From positions 372,001 to 436,000 of the forward strand of contig NZ_QBUH01000002.1 of NCBI RefSeq assembly GCF_003058195.1: 64,000 nucleotides of DNA. The letters run 5' to 3'. Source of the DNA: Elizabethkingia sp. YR214. Lineage in GTDB: Bacteria; Bacteroidota; Bacteroidia; Flavobacteriales; Weeksellaceae. The position numbers and the translations under genes are program-made. Shown here in pieces: positions 1 to 9,642 of the stretch (position 1 is the first letter of the stretch; each line of letters begins with the position of its first letter). A model generated the notes under the pieces. It ran no database searches. It saw nothing but the letters and a program-made list of their open reading frames with translations, and was not told where the DNA came from.

Positions 1-974
1 TTGATAAAAATCATTACGGAATAATATTCAGTGCACTTATTGCTCCGTTTACTATTTTACCGGACTGGTTAGGAATGATTTTATGGAATATTGCCAATGT
101 AGGTTTATTTATCTACGCAGTAAAGCAATTACCATTTTCCGAAAAAATGAAATCTTTTTTTGCATGGCTATGTTTTCAGGAGCTTATTACAGCTATGGTA
201 AGTTTCCAGTTCAATGTTGCACTAACAGGACTTATTATATTGTCTGCCTGTTTTATTTACCAAAGGAAAGAAAGCCAGTCAGCTATTGCCATTCTTTTAG
301 GAACTTTTGTCAAAATCTATGGTATAGTAGGGCTTAGCTCATTCTTCTTTGTTCAGAATAAAAAGAAATTTATTGCAACGTTAATTATCGGTGCAGTCGC
401 ATTCTTAGCTATCCCTATGCTTTATTCATCCGTACATTTCGGACTGCAGTCCTATACAGACTGGTATGTAGAGTTGGTAAAGAAAAACAACGACAATCAG
501 GTTCTGGGGAATATGCAGGATATATCTTTAATGGGAATTGTAAGAAGAGTTTTGGGAGATGCAGGTATTTCCAATTTATGGTTTCTGGCAATCGGATTAC
601 CATTGTTTGGACTACCATATCTTAGAATCAAGCAGTATAAAAATTTGGCTTTTCAGCTGATGATATTAGCTTCTACTTTGCTTTTTACAGTTTTATTTAG
701 CTCAGGATCCGAATCTCCGACTTATATTATTGCAGTTGCCGGAGTTATGATCTGGTATCTTATTCAGAAAGATAAAAACAAGCTTGTTAATGGCCTTATG
801 TTGTTTGTACTAATTCTGACTTGTTTCGGTATGTCGGATTTATTCCCTAAATATGTGAAACAAAACTACATCATAAAATACTCATTAAAGGCACTCCCTT
901 GTTGTATTGTATGGTTTAGAATTACATATGAACTGCTAACAAAAGATTTTAATAAAAACTATCAATTACAATAA
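1..974 (+). CDS. GT87/DUF2029-type membrane glycosyltransferase, 5' end outside the window
   Basis: The reading frame is open from base 3 to the stop at 972-974, so the first available ATG (75) is probably internal and the gene begins upstream. The visible part of about 323 residues is almost wholly hydrophobic, with roughly eight membrane segments separated by short basic loops. The phrase VKIYGIVGL and the periplasmic-looking SYTDWY segment fit GT87 polyprenol-phosphate-sugar-dependent transferases, which use lipid-linked sugars on the outer face of the inner membrane. The stop is followed after one base by the ATG of a GT2 transferase, so the two are co-transcribed. The GT2 enzyme could make the polyprenyl-phosphate sugar used here. 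The family call rests on overall pattern; substrate unknown. Confidence 0.6.
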   Translation, partial: DKNHYGIIFSALIAPFTILPDWLGMILWNIANVGLFIYAVKQLPFSEKMKSFFAWLCFQELITAMVSFQFNVALTGLIILSACFIYQRKESQSAIAILLGTFVKIYGIVGLSSFFFVQNKKKFIATLIIGAVAFLAIPMLYSSVHFGLQSYTDWYVELVKKNNDNQVLGNMQDISLMGIVRRVLGDAGISNLWFLAIGLPLFGLPYLRIKQYKNLAFQLMILASTLLFTVLFSSGSESPTYIIAVAGVMIWYLIQKDKNKLVNGLMLFVLILTCFGMSDLFPKYVKQNYIIKYSLKALPCCIVWFRITYELLTKDFNKNYQLQ

Positions 975-975
975 A

Positions 976-1902
976 ATGAAGAAAATTAATATTGTAATAC
1001 CAGCTCATAATGAGGAAAAAAATGTTCCTATAATGAGGGAGCGTATCGCTGCTGTATTTTCTTCATTAAGTGATTATACCTATGAAATTATTTTTGTAAA
1101 TGATGGCAGTCGCGATACTACGCAGCAGGTTCTTGAAGATCTTGCTGATAAACACCCAGAGGTTAGGTATATAGAGCTTTCCCGTAATTTTGGACATCAG
1201 GCTGCATTAAAGGCTGGTTTGGATAATGCTGATGGAAATGCTGTGATTTCTATGGATGGAGATTTGCAACATCCACCGGAGTTGATTCCACAACTTATTA
1301 AAGAATGGGAAAACGGGAACGATATCGTATATACTATCAGAAGATATAACGAGAATATTTCTTTAAGCAAAAAATTGACTTCAGATATCTATTATAGAAT
1401 AATCTCTTCAATGTCCGATTTTACAATTGAAAAAGGAGCTGGTGCAGATTTTAGATTATTAGATGCCAAAGTTGTTGAAGAAATAAAGCAAAACCATGAA
1501 TCGGACCTTTTCATACGTGGACTAGTCAGATGGGTAGGATATAAGCAAAAAGGAATAAAGTTTGTCGCTGCGGATCGTGAAAACGGAATTAGTCAGTATA
1601 CAATAAACAAGATGTTTAAGCTGGCATTAACGGGTGTAACATCTTTTAGTGTAAAGCCATTGTATTTTGCAGCTTATCTAGGTTTTTTCTTTTCTGCTTT
1701 ATCACTACTATATGTGCCTTATGTTATCTATTCATTTATGAATGGAAGTGAAATATCCGGATGGGCATCTCTGATCATGACAGTAGTTTTCTTCGGGGGA
1801 CTACAATTGGTAATGCTTGGGATTATAGGTATTTATCTTGGTAAGGTATTCAAACAGGTTAAAGACAGACCTCTATTTATTATAAGATCAAAAAATTTCT
1901 AA
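976..1902 (+). CDS. GT2 polyprenyl-phosphate glycosyltransferase (GtrB/DPM1-like)
   Basis: 308 residues. A cytoplasmic GT-A domain fills about residues 1-220: PAHNEE near the N-terminus, VNDGSRD at 41-47, and the metal-binding DGD at 94-96 followed by LQHPPE. Two hydrophobic segments at about 228-252 and 264-290 anchor it in the inner membrane. This is the layout of GtrB and related enzymes that move a sugar from a nucleotide donor to undecaprenyl phosphate. It starts one base after the upstream GT87-like gene and ends directly against the deacetylase ATG at 1903, so it sits in a tight glycan operon. Family assignment is firm; donor sugar and final polymer are unknown. Confidence 0.85.
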   Translation: MKKINIVIPAHNEEKNVPIMRERIAAVFSSLSDYTYEIIFVNDGSRDTTQQVLEDLADKHPEVRYIELSRNFGHQAALKAGLDNADGNAVISMDGDLQHPPELIPQLIKEWENGNDIVYTIRRYNENISLSKKLTSDIYYRIISSMSDFTIEKGAGADFRLLDAKVVEEIKQNHESDLFIRGLVRWVGYKQKGIKFVAADRENGISQYTINKMFKLALTGVTSFSVKPLYFAAYLGFFFSALSLLYVPYVIYSFMNGSEISGWASLIMTVVFFGGLQLVMLGIIGIYLGKVFKQVKDRPLFIIRSKNF

Positions 1903-2676
1903 ATGATTCTATTAAGTTTTGATATAGAAGAATTTGACATGCCTCTGGAATATGAAGGAACAATTCCGTTTGAAGAGCAATTACAAGTCTCCAGAAATGG
2001 ATTGCAAAATATATTAGCCATTCTAAAAAAATATAATGCAAAAGCAACTTTTTTTTCGACTGTTGTTTTTGCAGAAAATAATAAAGACCTGATAGAGCAA
2101 TTGCTTGCAGATGGTCATGAGCTGGCATCGCATACCTGGTATCATTCAGAATTTTCAATTGAAGATCTGAAGAAATCCAGAGAGAGACTTCAGGAAGTTT
2201 TTGGTACTGATATTATCGGACTCCGAATGCCAAGGATGATGGAAGTAGATGCTGTAGAAGTAGAAAAAGCTGGTTATACTTATAATTCGTCAATTAATCC
2301 TACATGGCTTCCGGGAAGATATAATAACCTGAAAGTTAGCAGAAGATACTTTCCGCAGGGTAATGTACTTCAGATTCCAGCTTCGGTTTCGCCATGGAGA
2401 GTGCCTTTATTTTGGTTGTCATTTCATAATTTTCCTGTAAATATTTACAGATACTTAGCGAAGCGTGCTATACAAAAAGACGGATATCTTAATATTTATT
2501 TCCACCCTTGGGAATTTATGGATATTACTAAAAAAGCGTATTCGCTGCCTTCTTATACATCTGTAAATACAGGTGATAAAATGGTGCAAAGATTCGATGA
2601 ATTTGTACACTGGCTGAAGCATAACCAATATACATTTGGTACCTTTAAGGACTTCTTAGAAACTATAAAAAAATGA
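1903..2676 (+). CDS. Polysaccharide deacetylase (NodB/CE4-type)
   Basis: 257 residues, no signal peptide. The NodB metal and catalytic elements are recognisable: SFDIEE with D7, SHTWYH giving the H77-x3-H81 pair, GLRMPR as the arginine motif, and FHPWEF near the C-terminus for the second histidine. Such enzymes remove N-acetyl or related groups from sugars or lipid-linked glycans with a divalent metal. It starts immediately after the GT2 stop codon and overlaps the next glycosyltransferase by 4 bp (ATGA), so it probably modifies a sugar in the pathway these transferases build. The lack of a secretion signal suggests action on a cytoplasmic or membrane-embedded precursor. Confidence 0.85.
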   Translation: MILLSFDIEEFDMPLEYEGTIPFEEQLQVSRNGLQNILAILKKYNAKATFFSTVVFAENNKDLIEQLLADGHELASHTWYHSEFSIEDLKKSRERLQEVFGTDIIGLRMPRMMEVDAVEVEKAGYTYNSSINPTWLPGRYNNLKVSRRYFPQGNVLQIPASVSPWRVPLFWLSFHNFPVNIYRYLAKRAIQKDGYLNIYFHPWEFMDITKKAYSLPSYTSVNTGDKMVQRFDEFVHWLKHNQYTFGTFKDFLETIKK

Positions 2677-3776
2677 AGATAGGTTACGACGCGAAACGTT
2701 TTTTTCATAATACATCGGGACTCGGAAATTATTCACGTGACCTGGTGCGTACTTTATCAGAATACTTTCCGGAAAATCAATATTTAATGTTTGCTAAAAA
2801 TACATCCGAAAGGACGAAAAACCTTTTGGAACGTAGCAACATTATCTTCAGAAAAATAAGCAAAGGAAATCTTGCCCGTCAAATGAAAATGGGGAAGGAT
2901 GCCCAGAATGAAGGGTGTAATATTTTTCATGGTTTGTCTGGTGAACTACCATTAAAATGGAATGATAAAAAGATAAAAAAAGTTGTAACGATTCATGATC
3001 TTATATTTCTGAAGTATCCTCAGTTTTATTCATTTTTCGATCGTAAAATTCATACATGGAAGTTTAAAAGGGCAATAAAAGACTCGGATCTTGTCATCGC
3101 AATTAGTGAACAGACTAAAAAGGATATCATAGAGTATTTCAAAACTCCTGAATCCAAGATAAGGGTGATCTATCAGACTTGTCACGAAGCTTTTAAACAG
3201 AACTTTTCGGAAGATGAATTTACTGTTGTAAAGGCTAAATTTAATCTTCCCGAATGCTTTATCCTAAATGTGGGAACAGTAGAAGAGCGCAAAAATTTGT
3301 TTTCTGTTGTAAAAGCCATAAAAGGAACTGATATCCCTTTGGTTATTGTTGGCAAAGAAACTAAATATAGCCAGAGAATAAGAAAATTCATAGCTCAGAA
3401 TAATATGGAAGGGCAGGTCCATTTTCTTACCAATGTCAGTATGACTGAACTTGCACAGATCTATCAGCTGGCCGATATCTTTATTTATCCTAGTTTGTAT
3501 GAAGGATTTGGTATTCCTGTTATAGAAGCTCTTTTCTCTAAGACACCTGTTATAACGAGTAATATAAGCTGCCTTCCGGAAGCAGGAGGGCCGGATAGTC
3601 TCTATGTAAACCCAACGAATACAGAGGATATTAAATCCAAAGTATTACACTTATGGGAAAATCCGGATGAAGGAAAAAGGAGAGCAGAGAATTCTTTTCA
3701 ATTTGTTCAGAAGTTCAATGAGAAACAAATTGCTGAAGAGGTTATGAATGTTTATACGGAAGTTATTACATTTTAA
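2673..3776 (+). CDS. GT4-family glycosyltransferase
   Basis: 367 residues with GT-B organisation. The N-terminal Rossmann half carries SGLGNYSRDL, an acceptor-side glycine motif. The C-terminal half carries the retaining-enzyme E-x7-E signature in EGFGIPVIEA, followed by a PVITSN strand and LPEAGG. It overlaps the deacetylase by 4 bp and is last in the glycan operon, since the next gene begins after a small gap. It probably adds a hexose or related sugar from a nucleotide donor in the cytoplasm. Family is clear; donor and acceptor cannot be told from sequence. Confidence 0.85.
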   Translation: MKIGYDAKRFFHNTSGLGNYSRDLVRTLSEYFPENQYLMFAKNTSERTKNLLERSNIIFRKISKGNLARQMKMGKDAQNEGCNIFHGLSGELPLKWNDKKIKKVVTIHDLIFLKYPQFYSFFDRKIHTWKFKRAIKDSDLVIAISEQTKKDIIEYFKTPESKIRVIYQTCHEAFKQNFSEDEFTVVKAKFNLPECFILNVGTVEERKNLFSVVKAIKGTDIPLVIVGKETKYSQRIRKFIAQNNMEGQVHFLTNVSMTELAQIYQLADIFIYPSLYEGFGIPVIEALFSKTPVITSNISCLPEAGGPDSLYVNPTNTEDIKSKVLHLWENPDEGKRRAENSFQFVQKFNEKQIAEEVMNVYTEVITF

Positions 3777-3802
3777 AAATAGTAGTATTATAGTTAAATT
3801 AT

Positions 3803-4744
3803 ATGGAACAGTTACTGGCAATAGGATCTCAGGCACTTCGAAAAGCAGCATTAAATGAAGATGCAAAAGCTTATATAATACAAAACGAAGCATTATTCAA
3901 AGTATTGAAAAAAGCTGCAAACCGATATATTGGTGGTGAAAATCTGTCTGAAACAGTTAATAAAGTTATCAAAGAAAATTCTAGAGAGTTTAAATGTTCT
4001 ATAGAGTTTATGGGAGAGAGTACACGTACTGTAAAAGAAGCATTGGAAGCTAAAGATAAATTTGTAAATATTTGTCAGGCAATTCATAACCAAAATTTGA
4101 ATTCTACAGTGTCTCTGGATTTGTCTCATATAGGATTGGCCATTTCAGAAGATTTATGTTTTGAAAATATTTCAGCTATTTGTACAGCGGCTGGAGATAA
4201 GGAAGTAATTATAAGTGCAGAAGGCACTGAAAGAACAGATGCAATATTACAATTGTATAAAAAAGCTTCCAAAGACTTCTCTAACTTATCAATAACATTA
4301 CAGGCATATCTCTATAGAACAAAAGATGATTTTGTTGATATAATTAAAGAGAAAGGCAGAATACGCATGGTAAAAGGAGCATTTGAAACAGAAAAAGGCT
4401 TATCTCTTCCACGTGGTAATGCTTTGGATGATCAATATCTGTATTATGTTGAACAATTGCTATCTCAGCAACATCTGTGTTCTATCGCTACACATCACCA
4501 TGAAATTCAGCAAGAGGCCAAAGCTCTTATCAATAAATACCAGCCTGAAAAAGAGACCTATGAATTTGAAAGCTTATATGGTATACAGACTGAACAGTTA
4601 ACCAAATTAAAAGAAGAAGGTTATCCTACCAAATTGTATTTTGTATATGGAAAGGAATGGTATCTTTATGTTTGTAATCGTTTAGCCGAATATCCACTTA
4701 ATTTGTTTCGGGCATTACAGGATGTTATGGAAGAAAACGCTTAA
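3803..4744 (+). CDS. Proline dehydrogenase (PRODH) family, FAD enzyme
   Basis: 313 residues, no membrane segments. The (beta/alpha)8 FAD-binding PRODH domain shows RMVKGAF (about 193-199, basic residue contacting FAD) and the C-terminal YPTKLYFVYGKEW, which leads to NRLAEYPLN. PutA-type enzymes have two adjacent arginines in the last helix that hold the proline carboxylate; here the first is Asn (CNRLAE), so substrate handling may differ. The reaction expected of the family is L-proline to pyrroline-5-carboxylate, with electrons to quinone. It is monofunctional and no P5C dehydrogenase is nearby. It lies 26 bp after the GT4 gene and converges with the DUF962 gene. Confidence 0.8.
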   Translation: MEQLLAIGSQALRKAALNEDAKAYIIQNEALFKVLKKAANRYIGGENLSETVNKVIKENSREFKCSIEFMGESTRTVKEALEAKDKFVNICQAIHNQNLNSTVSLDLSHIGLAISEDLCFENISAICTAAGDKEVIISAEGTERTDAILQLYKKASKDFSNLSITLQAYLYRTKDDFVDIIKEKGRIRMVKGAFETEKGLSLPRGNALDDQYLYYVEQLLSQQHLCSIATHHHEIQQEAKALINKYQPEKETYEFESLYGIQTEQLTKLKEEGYPTKLYFVYGKEWYLYVCNRLAEYPLNLFRALQDVMEENA

Positions 4745-4757
4745 TAATAAATCACTG

Positions 4758-5075
4758 TCATTTCTGTTGTCTGAACTTTTGTTTACCTGTTAATAATTCA
4801 AAGAAAAGTTTAAAGTCTGAGATAAGACTCCATAGAGGATAGGTAAATGTAGCGGGTTTATTCTTTTCAAAAAATGCATGACCAACCCATGCAAAGCCAT
4901 ATCCAACAACCGGAACAAACCAAAGAAGATAATATCTCTCTGAAAAGAGTGCATAGAATAGCAGGATAAATACTAATGCTGTACCTGTAAAGTGCAATAC
5001 TCTGCAGGTATAATCCTTATGCTCTGTAAGATAGAAGCTATAAAAATCTTTGTAGTTATCTATTTTCTGTTCCAT
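4758..5075 (-). CDS. DUF962/Mpo1-like membrane protein
   Basis: 105 residues. Two hydrophobic hairpins at about 24-42 and 48-68 follow an N-terminal YxSFYLTEH stretch. The GHAFFEKNKPATF segment is the hallmark of the DUF962 family, which includes yeast Mpo1, an iron-dependent dioxygenase of 2-hydroxy fatty acids. The histidines in TEH, LHFTG and GHAFFE fit the family's metal ligands. It lies downstream of trpA on the same strand, but an inverted repeat at 5132-5181 separates them, so it is probably transcribed separately. Enzymatic activity is inferred from the family only. Confidence 0.8.
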   Translation of the reverse strand: MEQKIDNYKDFYSFYLTEHKDYTCRVLHFTGTALVFILLFYALFSERYYLLWFVPVVGYGFAWVGHAFFEKNKPATFTYPLWSLISDFKLFFELLTGKQKFRQQK

Positions 5076-5131
5076 AATAATAGAATTTACTACTAAGTTA
5101 ATTAAAATCAGTATATTGTTATTAATGAAAA

Positions 5132-5181
5132 TTGAGCTGTATTCAACCAGGTTTTATTAAATCAGGAGAAGTACAGCTCAA
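5132..5181 (-). terminator. Inverted repeat after trpA, probable operon terminator
   Basis: Perfect 10-bp arms TTGAGCTGTA (5132-5141) and TACAGCTCAA (5172-5181) flank a 30-nt loop. Read on the minus strand the stem begins 30 bp after the trpA stop and is followed by ATTTTC. The loop is long for an intrinsic terminator and the T-run short, so termination may be partial. Confidence 0.5.
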
Positions 5182-5211
5182 GATATTATACCCATTTAAT
5201 GGAGGATAATC

Positions 5212-5940
5212 TTATTTAATTGATTTTATAAATTCTGCAGCTTTGGTTTCCCATTCCTGATTTTCTAAAAGAATTTTCACAAAAGCTGAACCTATAATTG
5301 CACCATCTGCATGTTGTGCTACTTTGTCAAAATCAGTTTTATTTTTGATACTAAATCCAATTAGTATTGGGTTTTTCAGATTCAGTGAACTTAGACGTTT
5401 AAAATAAGCATCGTTATCAATTTCCTGATTGGTACCGGTTGTAGAAGAACTACTCACTGCATACAGGAAGCCAGAACTTAGACTATCCAAATACAGGATT
5501 CTCTCATCCGAAGTTTCCGGAGTCACAAGAAAAGTAAAATTGATACCATATTGCTCTAGAATCTTTTGATATTTCTTTTCAAATTCTATAGGAGGTAAAT
5601 CGGGAAGTATTAATCCGGAAACACCGGAGGCCTGACATTCCTGGCAGAATTTTTCGAAACCGAATTTCAAAACAGGATTCAGGTATCCCATAAGAATTAC
5701 CGGAATATTGATTTCATCTTTTACTGTTTTCAATTGTCCAAAAAGCTTAGCAATGGTCATCCCGTTTTGTAAAGCCAATTCATCAGATTTCTGAATAACA
5801 GGACCATCTGCAACAGGATCACTATATGGGATTCCCACTTCTATCATATCGGCACCGGCAGACTGAATGGTTCTCATTATTTGTGCTGTATCATTCAGCT
5901 GAGGAACTCCGGCAGTAAAATATATATTGAGTTTTTTCAT
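5212..5940 (-). CDS. trpA: Tryptophan synthase alpha chain
   Basis: 242 residues, somewhat shorter than the roughly 268 of the enterobacterial enzyme. A TIM barrel splits indole-3-glycerol phosphate to indole and glyceraldehyde 3-phosphate. The catalytic pair is visible: E34 in IEVGIPYSDP and D45 in PVADGP. GYLNP and a phosphate-binding loop near IGFSIK are also present. It is last in the trp operon, 17 bp after trpB, with which it forms the channelled alpha2-beta2 complex. It should share the attenuation control described at 12019-12217. Confidence 0.97.
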   Translation of the reverse strand: MKKLNIYFTAGVPQLNDTAQIMRTIQSAGADMIEVGIPYSDPVADGPVIQKSDELALQNGMTIAKLFGQLKTVKDEINIPVILMGYLNPVLKFGFEKFCQECQASGVSGLILPDLPPIEFEKKYQKILEQYGINFTFLVTPETSDERILYLDSLSSGFLYAVSSSSTTGTNQEIDNDAYFKRLSSLNLKNPILIGFSIKNKTDFDKVAQHADGAIIGSAFVKILLENQEWETKAAEFIKSIK

Positions 5941-5957
5941 TGTTTAGAGATTAAAAG

Positions 5958-7139
5958 TTAAGCTAAATGCTTCAAATAAGTTTCCATATCCTTATCACCA
6001 CGTCCGCTAAGGCATATTACAACAACATCCTCTTTACCGAATTTTTTATGATCCAATACTGCTAAAGCATGTGCAGATTCCAATGCAGGAATAATTCCTT
6101 CAAGTTTGGTAAGTTCAAAAGCGGATTTCAATGCTTCATTATCATTTATACTGAAAAACTCTGCTCTTTTTTCCTGGAATAAATGCGCATGGAATGGACC
6201 GATACCCGGATAATCAAGCCCTGCAGAGATACTGTAAGGTTCTATAACTTGCCCGTCTTCTGTTTGCATTACAAGGCTCTGGCTACCATGTAAAATCCCT
6301 AATGTTCCTAAAAAAGTAGTTGCAGCGCTCTCACCGGAATCTTTACCCAGACCGCCGGCTTCTGCAGCAATAATACCAACACCAGGTTCATCTACAAAAT
6401 GATAAAAGGTTCCTGCAGCATTGCTTCCGCCGCCTACACAAGCAATAACATAGTCAGGATTCTCACGTCCGATATGTTCCTTCAGTTGGAATTTTATTTC
6501 TTCACTTATTATACTCTGGAATCTTGCCACCATATCTGGAAAAGGGTGAGGACCTACAACGCTGCCAATGATGTAATGAGTAGTAGAGGCATTGTTAATC
6601 CAATCTCTTAAAGCCTCGTTTACGGCATCTTTAAGTGTTTTGCTTCCGGAAGTTGCAGGGACTACAGTTGCTCCAAGCATTTTCATCCGGGCAACATTTG
6701 GAGCCTGGCGCGCAATATCAATTTCACCCATATAAACAATACATTCCAGTCCCAATAGGGCACAAGCTGTTGCTGTAGCTACACCATGTTGGCCAGCTCC
6801 GGTTTCTGCAATAATTCTGTTTTTGCCCAGTCGTTTTGCTAGCAGAGCCTGTCCTAGTGCATTATTAATCTTATGGGCACCTGTATGGTTCAGATCTTCT
6901 CTTTTCAGATATATATTTGTCTGGTATTTGTCACTGAGATTTTTAGCAAAATAAAGTGGAGTAGCTCTGCCTACATAGTCTTTAAGTAGAGCATTGTATT
7001 CCTTTCTAAAATCATCACTATTGATAATATCCAGATAATTGTCTTCTAACTCTTTTACATTAGGATAAAGCATTTCAGGGACGAATGCACCTCCGAAATC
7101 TCCATAATATCCGTATTGATCAGGATTTTTGTATTTCAT
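5958..7139 (-). CDS. trpB: Tryptophan synthase beta chain
   Basis: 393 residues, full length for the family. It is a PLP enzyme that condenses indole with serine to make tryptophan. The PLP lysine is K90 in [11 protein letters not shown], and the phosphate-binding loop is [18 protein letters not shown] gives the catalytic glutamate region. The N-terminal start [15 protein letters not shown] is the usual TrpB beginning. It lies 9 bp after trpF and 17 bp before trpA, consistent with translational coupling and a matched subunit ratio. Confidence 0.97.
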   Translation of the reverse strand: MKYKNPDQYGYYGDFGGAFVPEMLYPNVKELEDNYLDIINSDDFRKEYNALLKDYVGRATPLYFAKNLSDKYQTNIYLKREDLNHTGAHKINNALGQALLAKRLGKNRIIAETGAGQHGVATATACALLGLECIVYMGEIDIARQAPNVARMKMLGATVVPATSGSKTLKDAVNEALRDWINNASTTHYIIGSVVGPHPFPDMVARFQSIISEEIKFQLKEHIGRENPDYVIACVGGGSNAAGTFYHFVDEPGVGIIAAEAGGLGKDSGESAATTFLGTLGILHGSQSLVMQTEDGQVIEPYSISAGLDYPGIGPFHAHLFQEKRAEFFSINDNEALKSAFELTKLEGIIPALESAHALAVLDHKKFGKEDVVVICLSGRGDKDMETYLKHLA

Positions 7140-7148
7140 TTTTAGTTT

Positions 7149-7808
7149 TTATAATTGTTGGATATGTTGTATAAATTCTTTTATCTTTTCTAAGTTCTTG
7201 TCTCCCGGACTATTTTCAAATTTGGAGTTGATGTCCAAAGCAAAAGGTTTTGTTTTTAAGCCTTCCATTGTAGCTATATTTTCAGAAGAAATTCCTCCGC
7301 TTAGCAAGTATGGTTTTTGTAAATCTAATTGATCCAAAACCGACCAGTTAAATGTTTCCCCGGTTCCGCCATAAGCTTTAGAGTCCGTGTCAAACAGAAG
7401 TAAATCTGAATAAACCTCAAATTCTGAAATTTTGGATTTAAGAGCTTCGGTATTTACCTCCTGACCAATTCGGAATACTTTAATAATCTGTATATCCGGA
7501 AGAAGTTTTTTCAGATTGAGTATATATTCTATAGTTTCGTCGCCATGAAGCTGTATGTAATTCAAATGTGCTTTTTTGGCAATATCAGAAACTATAGCAA
7601 CATCTTCATTTACAAAAATGCCAACTTTTCCCAAATGATTTATTTCTGATATTTGTTCTAAATTCAAATGGTTCAGAACATAACGTGGCGATTTAGGATA
7701 GAATATAAATCCAAGAAAATCAACTTCAGACTTCTGTAGTTCCTGAATCTGATCGAGGTGTGCTAATCCACATACTTTAAGTTTCGGGTGATGATTTTGA
7801 TTTTCCAT
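7149..7808 (-). CDS. trpF: Phosphoribosylanthranilate isomerase
   Basis: 219 residues, a single TIM barrel. It catalyses the Amadori rearrangement of N-(5-phosphoribosyl)anthranilate. The general-base cysteine is in KVCGL near the N-terminus; the general-acid aspartate is in LLFDTD, followed by YGGTGETFNW and LSGGI, which bind phosphate. It is separate from trpC, unlike the fused E. coli enzyme, and only 2 bp separate the two genes. There is nothing unusual in the sequence. Confidence 0.95.
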   Translation of the reverse strand: MENQNHHPKLKVCGLAHLDQIQELQKSEVDFLGFIFYPKSPRYVLNHLNLEQISEINHLGKVGIFVNEDVAIVSDIAKKAHLNYIQLHGDETIEYILNLKKLLPDIQIIKVFRIGQEVNTEALKSKISEFEVYSDLLLFDTDSKAYGGTGETFNWSVLDQLDLQKPYLLSGGISSENIATMEGLKTKPFALDINSKFENSPGDKNLEKIKEFIQHIQQL

Positions 7809-7810
7809 TG

Positions 7811-8590
7811 TTAGACTGTTATATTGGACACGAATTCAGAGAATGTGTGTCCCGGATTTTCTCCTTTCATAAAGTATTCACCCATCAGGAAAGCATCAAA
7901 TCCCTTCTCTTTTAGGAATAAAAAGTCTTCGGTATTGTAAATCCCACTTTCTGCCACGGATAAGGTTCCAGTCGGAAGGAGGTTTTTAAGATTAACAGAG
8001 TGTTGTAAATCTACTTTAAAGTCTTTCAGATTACGATTGTTAATACCAACCAAATCAATATTGGTATTGAAATGTTTTAATTCTTCTTCTGTATGAATTT
8101 CCAAAAGAACTTCCAGATCCAGAGAATGTGCCAATACTGTAAACTCGGAAACCTGCTCCGGTGACAAACAAGCTGCAATAAGGAGAACCACATCTGCTCC
8201 CATAGCTTTGGCTTCATAGAACTGATAAGCATCGATCATGAAGTCTTTACGGAGAATAGGGATGTTGATATGTTCTCTTACATTTAGAATATCTTCTTTT
8301 GATCCTCCGAAGAATTCCGTATCTGTAAGTATAGAAATACCGCTTGCTCCATATTTTTCATAAGAAGAAACAACAGAGAGGGGATTTTGGATATCGTTAA
8401 TAATACCTTTAGAAGGAGATTTTCTTTTGAATTCAGCAATAATACCACTTTTGTTTTTTACACTTTCTTTTAATGAAAAAGTCTTACGTGAAAAGAAAGC
8501 ATGGTCTTTTAATTCTTCTGTTGAGATAAGCTTCTTAGCAGCCGTTAGCTCCAGCTGTTTTTGTGCAACAATTTTATCTAGTATATTCAT
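7811..8590 (-). CDS. trpC: Indole-3-glycerol phosphate synthase
   Basis: 259 residues. The conserved IGPS elements are present in order: EFKRKSPSKG (catalytic lysine), ISILTDTEFFGG, ILRKDF, VLLIAACL, LEVLLEIHTEEEL, VGINNRNL and VAESGI. It closes the ring of carboxyphenylaminodeoxyribulose phosphate with loss of CO2. It is followed almost directly by trpF. A 56-bp AT-rich gap separates it from trpD, larger than other gaps in the operon, with no terminator visible in it. Confidence 0.96.
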   Translation of the reverse strand: MNILDKIVAQKQLELTAAKKLISTEELKDHAFFSRKTFSLKESVKNKSGIIAEFKRKSPSKGIINDIQNPLSVVSSYEKYGASGISILTDTEFFGGSKEDILNVREHINIPILRKDFMIDAYQFYEAKAMGADVVLLIAACLSPEQVSEFTVLAHSLDLEVLLEIHTEEELKHFNTNIDLVGINNRNLKDFKVDLQHSVNLKNLLPTGTLSVAESGIYNTEDFLFLKEKGFDAFLMGEYFMKGENPGHTFSEFVSNITV

Positions 8591-8646
8591 TTTTTTAGTT
8601 CTTAGTTATTGGTTATTAATTGATGGATTTATTTAGATAAAAACAT

Positions 8647-9636
8647 CTAATTGTGAACCAACAATTGTAAACTTCTAAAGGCTTTTCCGCTTTCCAAGCT
8701 TTCTCTGCTTAATGCCAGACAAGAATCGTAATCTCCATATTTACCTGTATTCTTTAAAGCCATAGCAGCATTAGCTAGTACAACTGCGTTTTGCTCGTAG
8801 GTAGCATTACCTTTTAATATATTCAGGAAAATTTCTGCAGCTTCCTGCTTACTTGTACCACCAAATATACTATCTGCTGTGATAGTTTTAAAATGTAAGT
8901 CTTCTGCAGAATAAATTTCTTCTCCTTTTTCAGAATAAATTTTGGTATCCTGTGTAAGGCTAATCTCATCGTACCCGTCTAAAGCATGTACCAGCATAAA
9001 CTTCTCTTTTTGTTTTTGCAGTAAATATTGGTATATGCGTGCAATTTCCGGATTATAAACACCAATCATGGAGTATTTCGGTTTCGCAGGATTTACCAAT
9101 GGACCAAGAATATTAAAGAATGTACGAAGTCCAAGATTTTTACGAAGTGGTCCTACAGCTTTCAGTGCCGGATGGAAGAGTGGAGCATGGATAAAGCAGA
9201 TGTTTGCCTTTTCCAGATCTTTTTTCAGATCTTCTGCATTATCTTTAAACTGATAACCTAATTCTTCCAATACATTCGAGGCTCCACTTGTAGAAGAAAC
9301 TCCATAGTTACCATGTTTGGCTACTTGTTGTCCTGTTCCGGCTACAATGAAGCTGGCCAATGTTGATATGTTGAAAGTGTTTTTTCCGTCTCCGCCTGTA
9401 CCTACGATATCAACGAGATCATTAGTGCCTAAATCTGCAGGAACAGCTAATTGTAATAATGCTTCCTGAAAACCTTCTAATTCAGCAAGTGTAATGTTAC
9501 GCATGAGAAATACTGATACAAAAGCTGTGACTTCGTTTTCATTGTATCTGTTTTGTGCGATTTCACTAAGTATAGCTTTGGCTTCAGCCCGTGAAAGTGT
9601 ATGATGATCGAAAAGGTATTGTAATATCTGTTTCAT
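8647..9636 (-). CDS. trpD: Anthranilate phosphoribosyltransferase
   Basis: 329 residues. The PRPP-binding glycine loop GTGGDGKNTFNIST is clear, as are KHGNYGVSS and GPLVNPAKP. The enzyme joins anthranilate to PRPP. It is stand-alone, not fused to the TrpG glutaminase as in enterobacteria. It begins 6 bp after trpG, so anthranilate made by TrpEG passes to it next in the pathway. Confidence 0.96.
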   Translation of the reverse strand: MKQILQYLFDHHTLSRAEAKAILSEIAQNRYNENEVTAFVSVFLMRNITLAELEGFQEALLQLAVPADLGTNDLVDIVGTGGDGKNTFNISTLASFIVAGTGQQVAKHGNYGVSSTSGASNVLEELGYQFKDNAEDLKKDLEKANICFIHAPLFHPALKAVGPLRKNLGLRTFFNILGPLVNPAKPKYSMIGVYNPEIARIYQYLLQKQKEKFMLVHALDGYDEISLTQDTKIYSEKGEEIYSAEDLHFKTITADSIFGGTSKQEAAEIFLNILKGNATYEQNAVVLANAAMALKNTGKYGDYDSCLALSRESLESGKAFRSLQLLVHN

Positions 9637-9642
9637 GGATTA

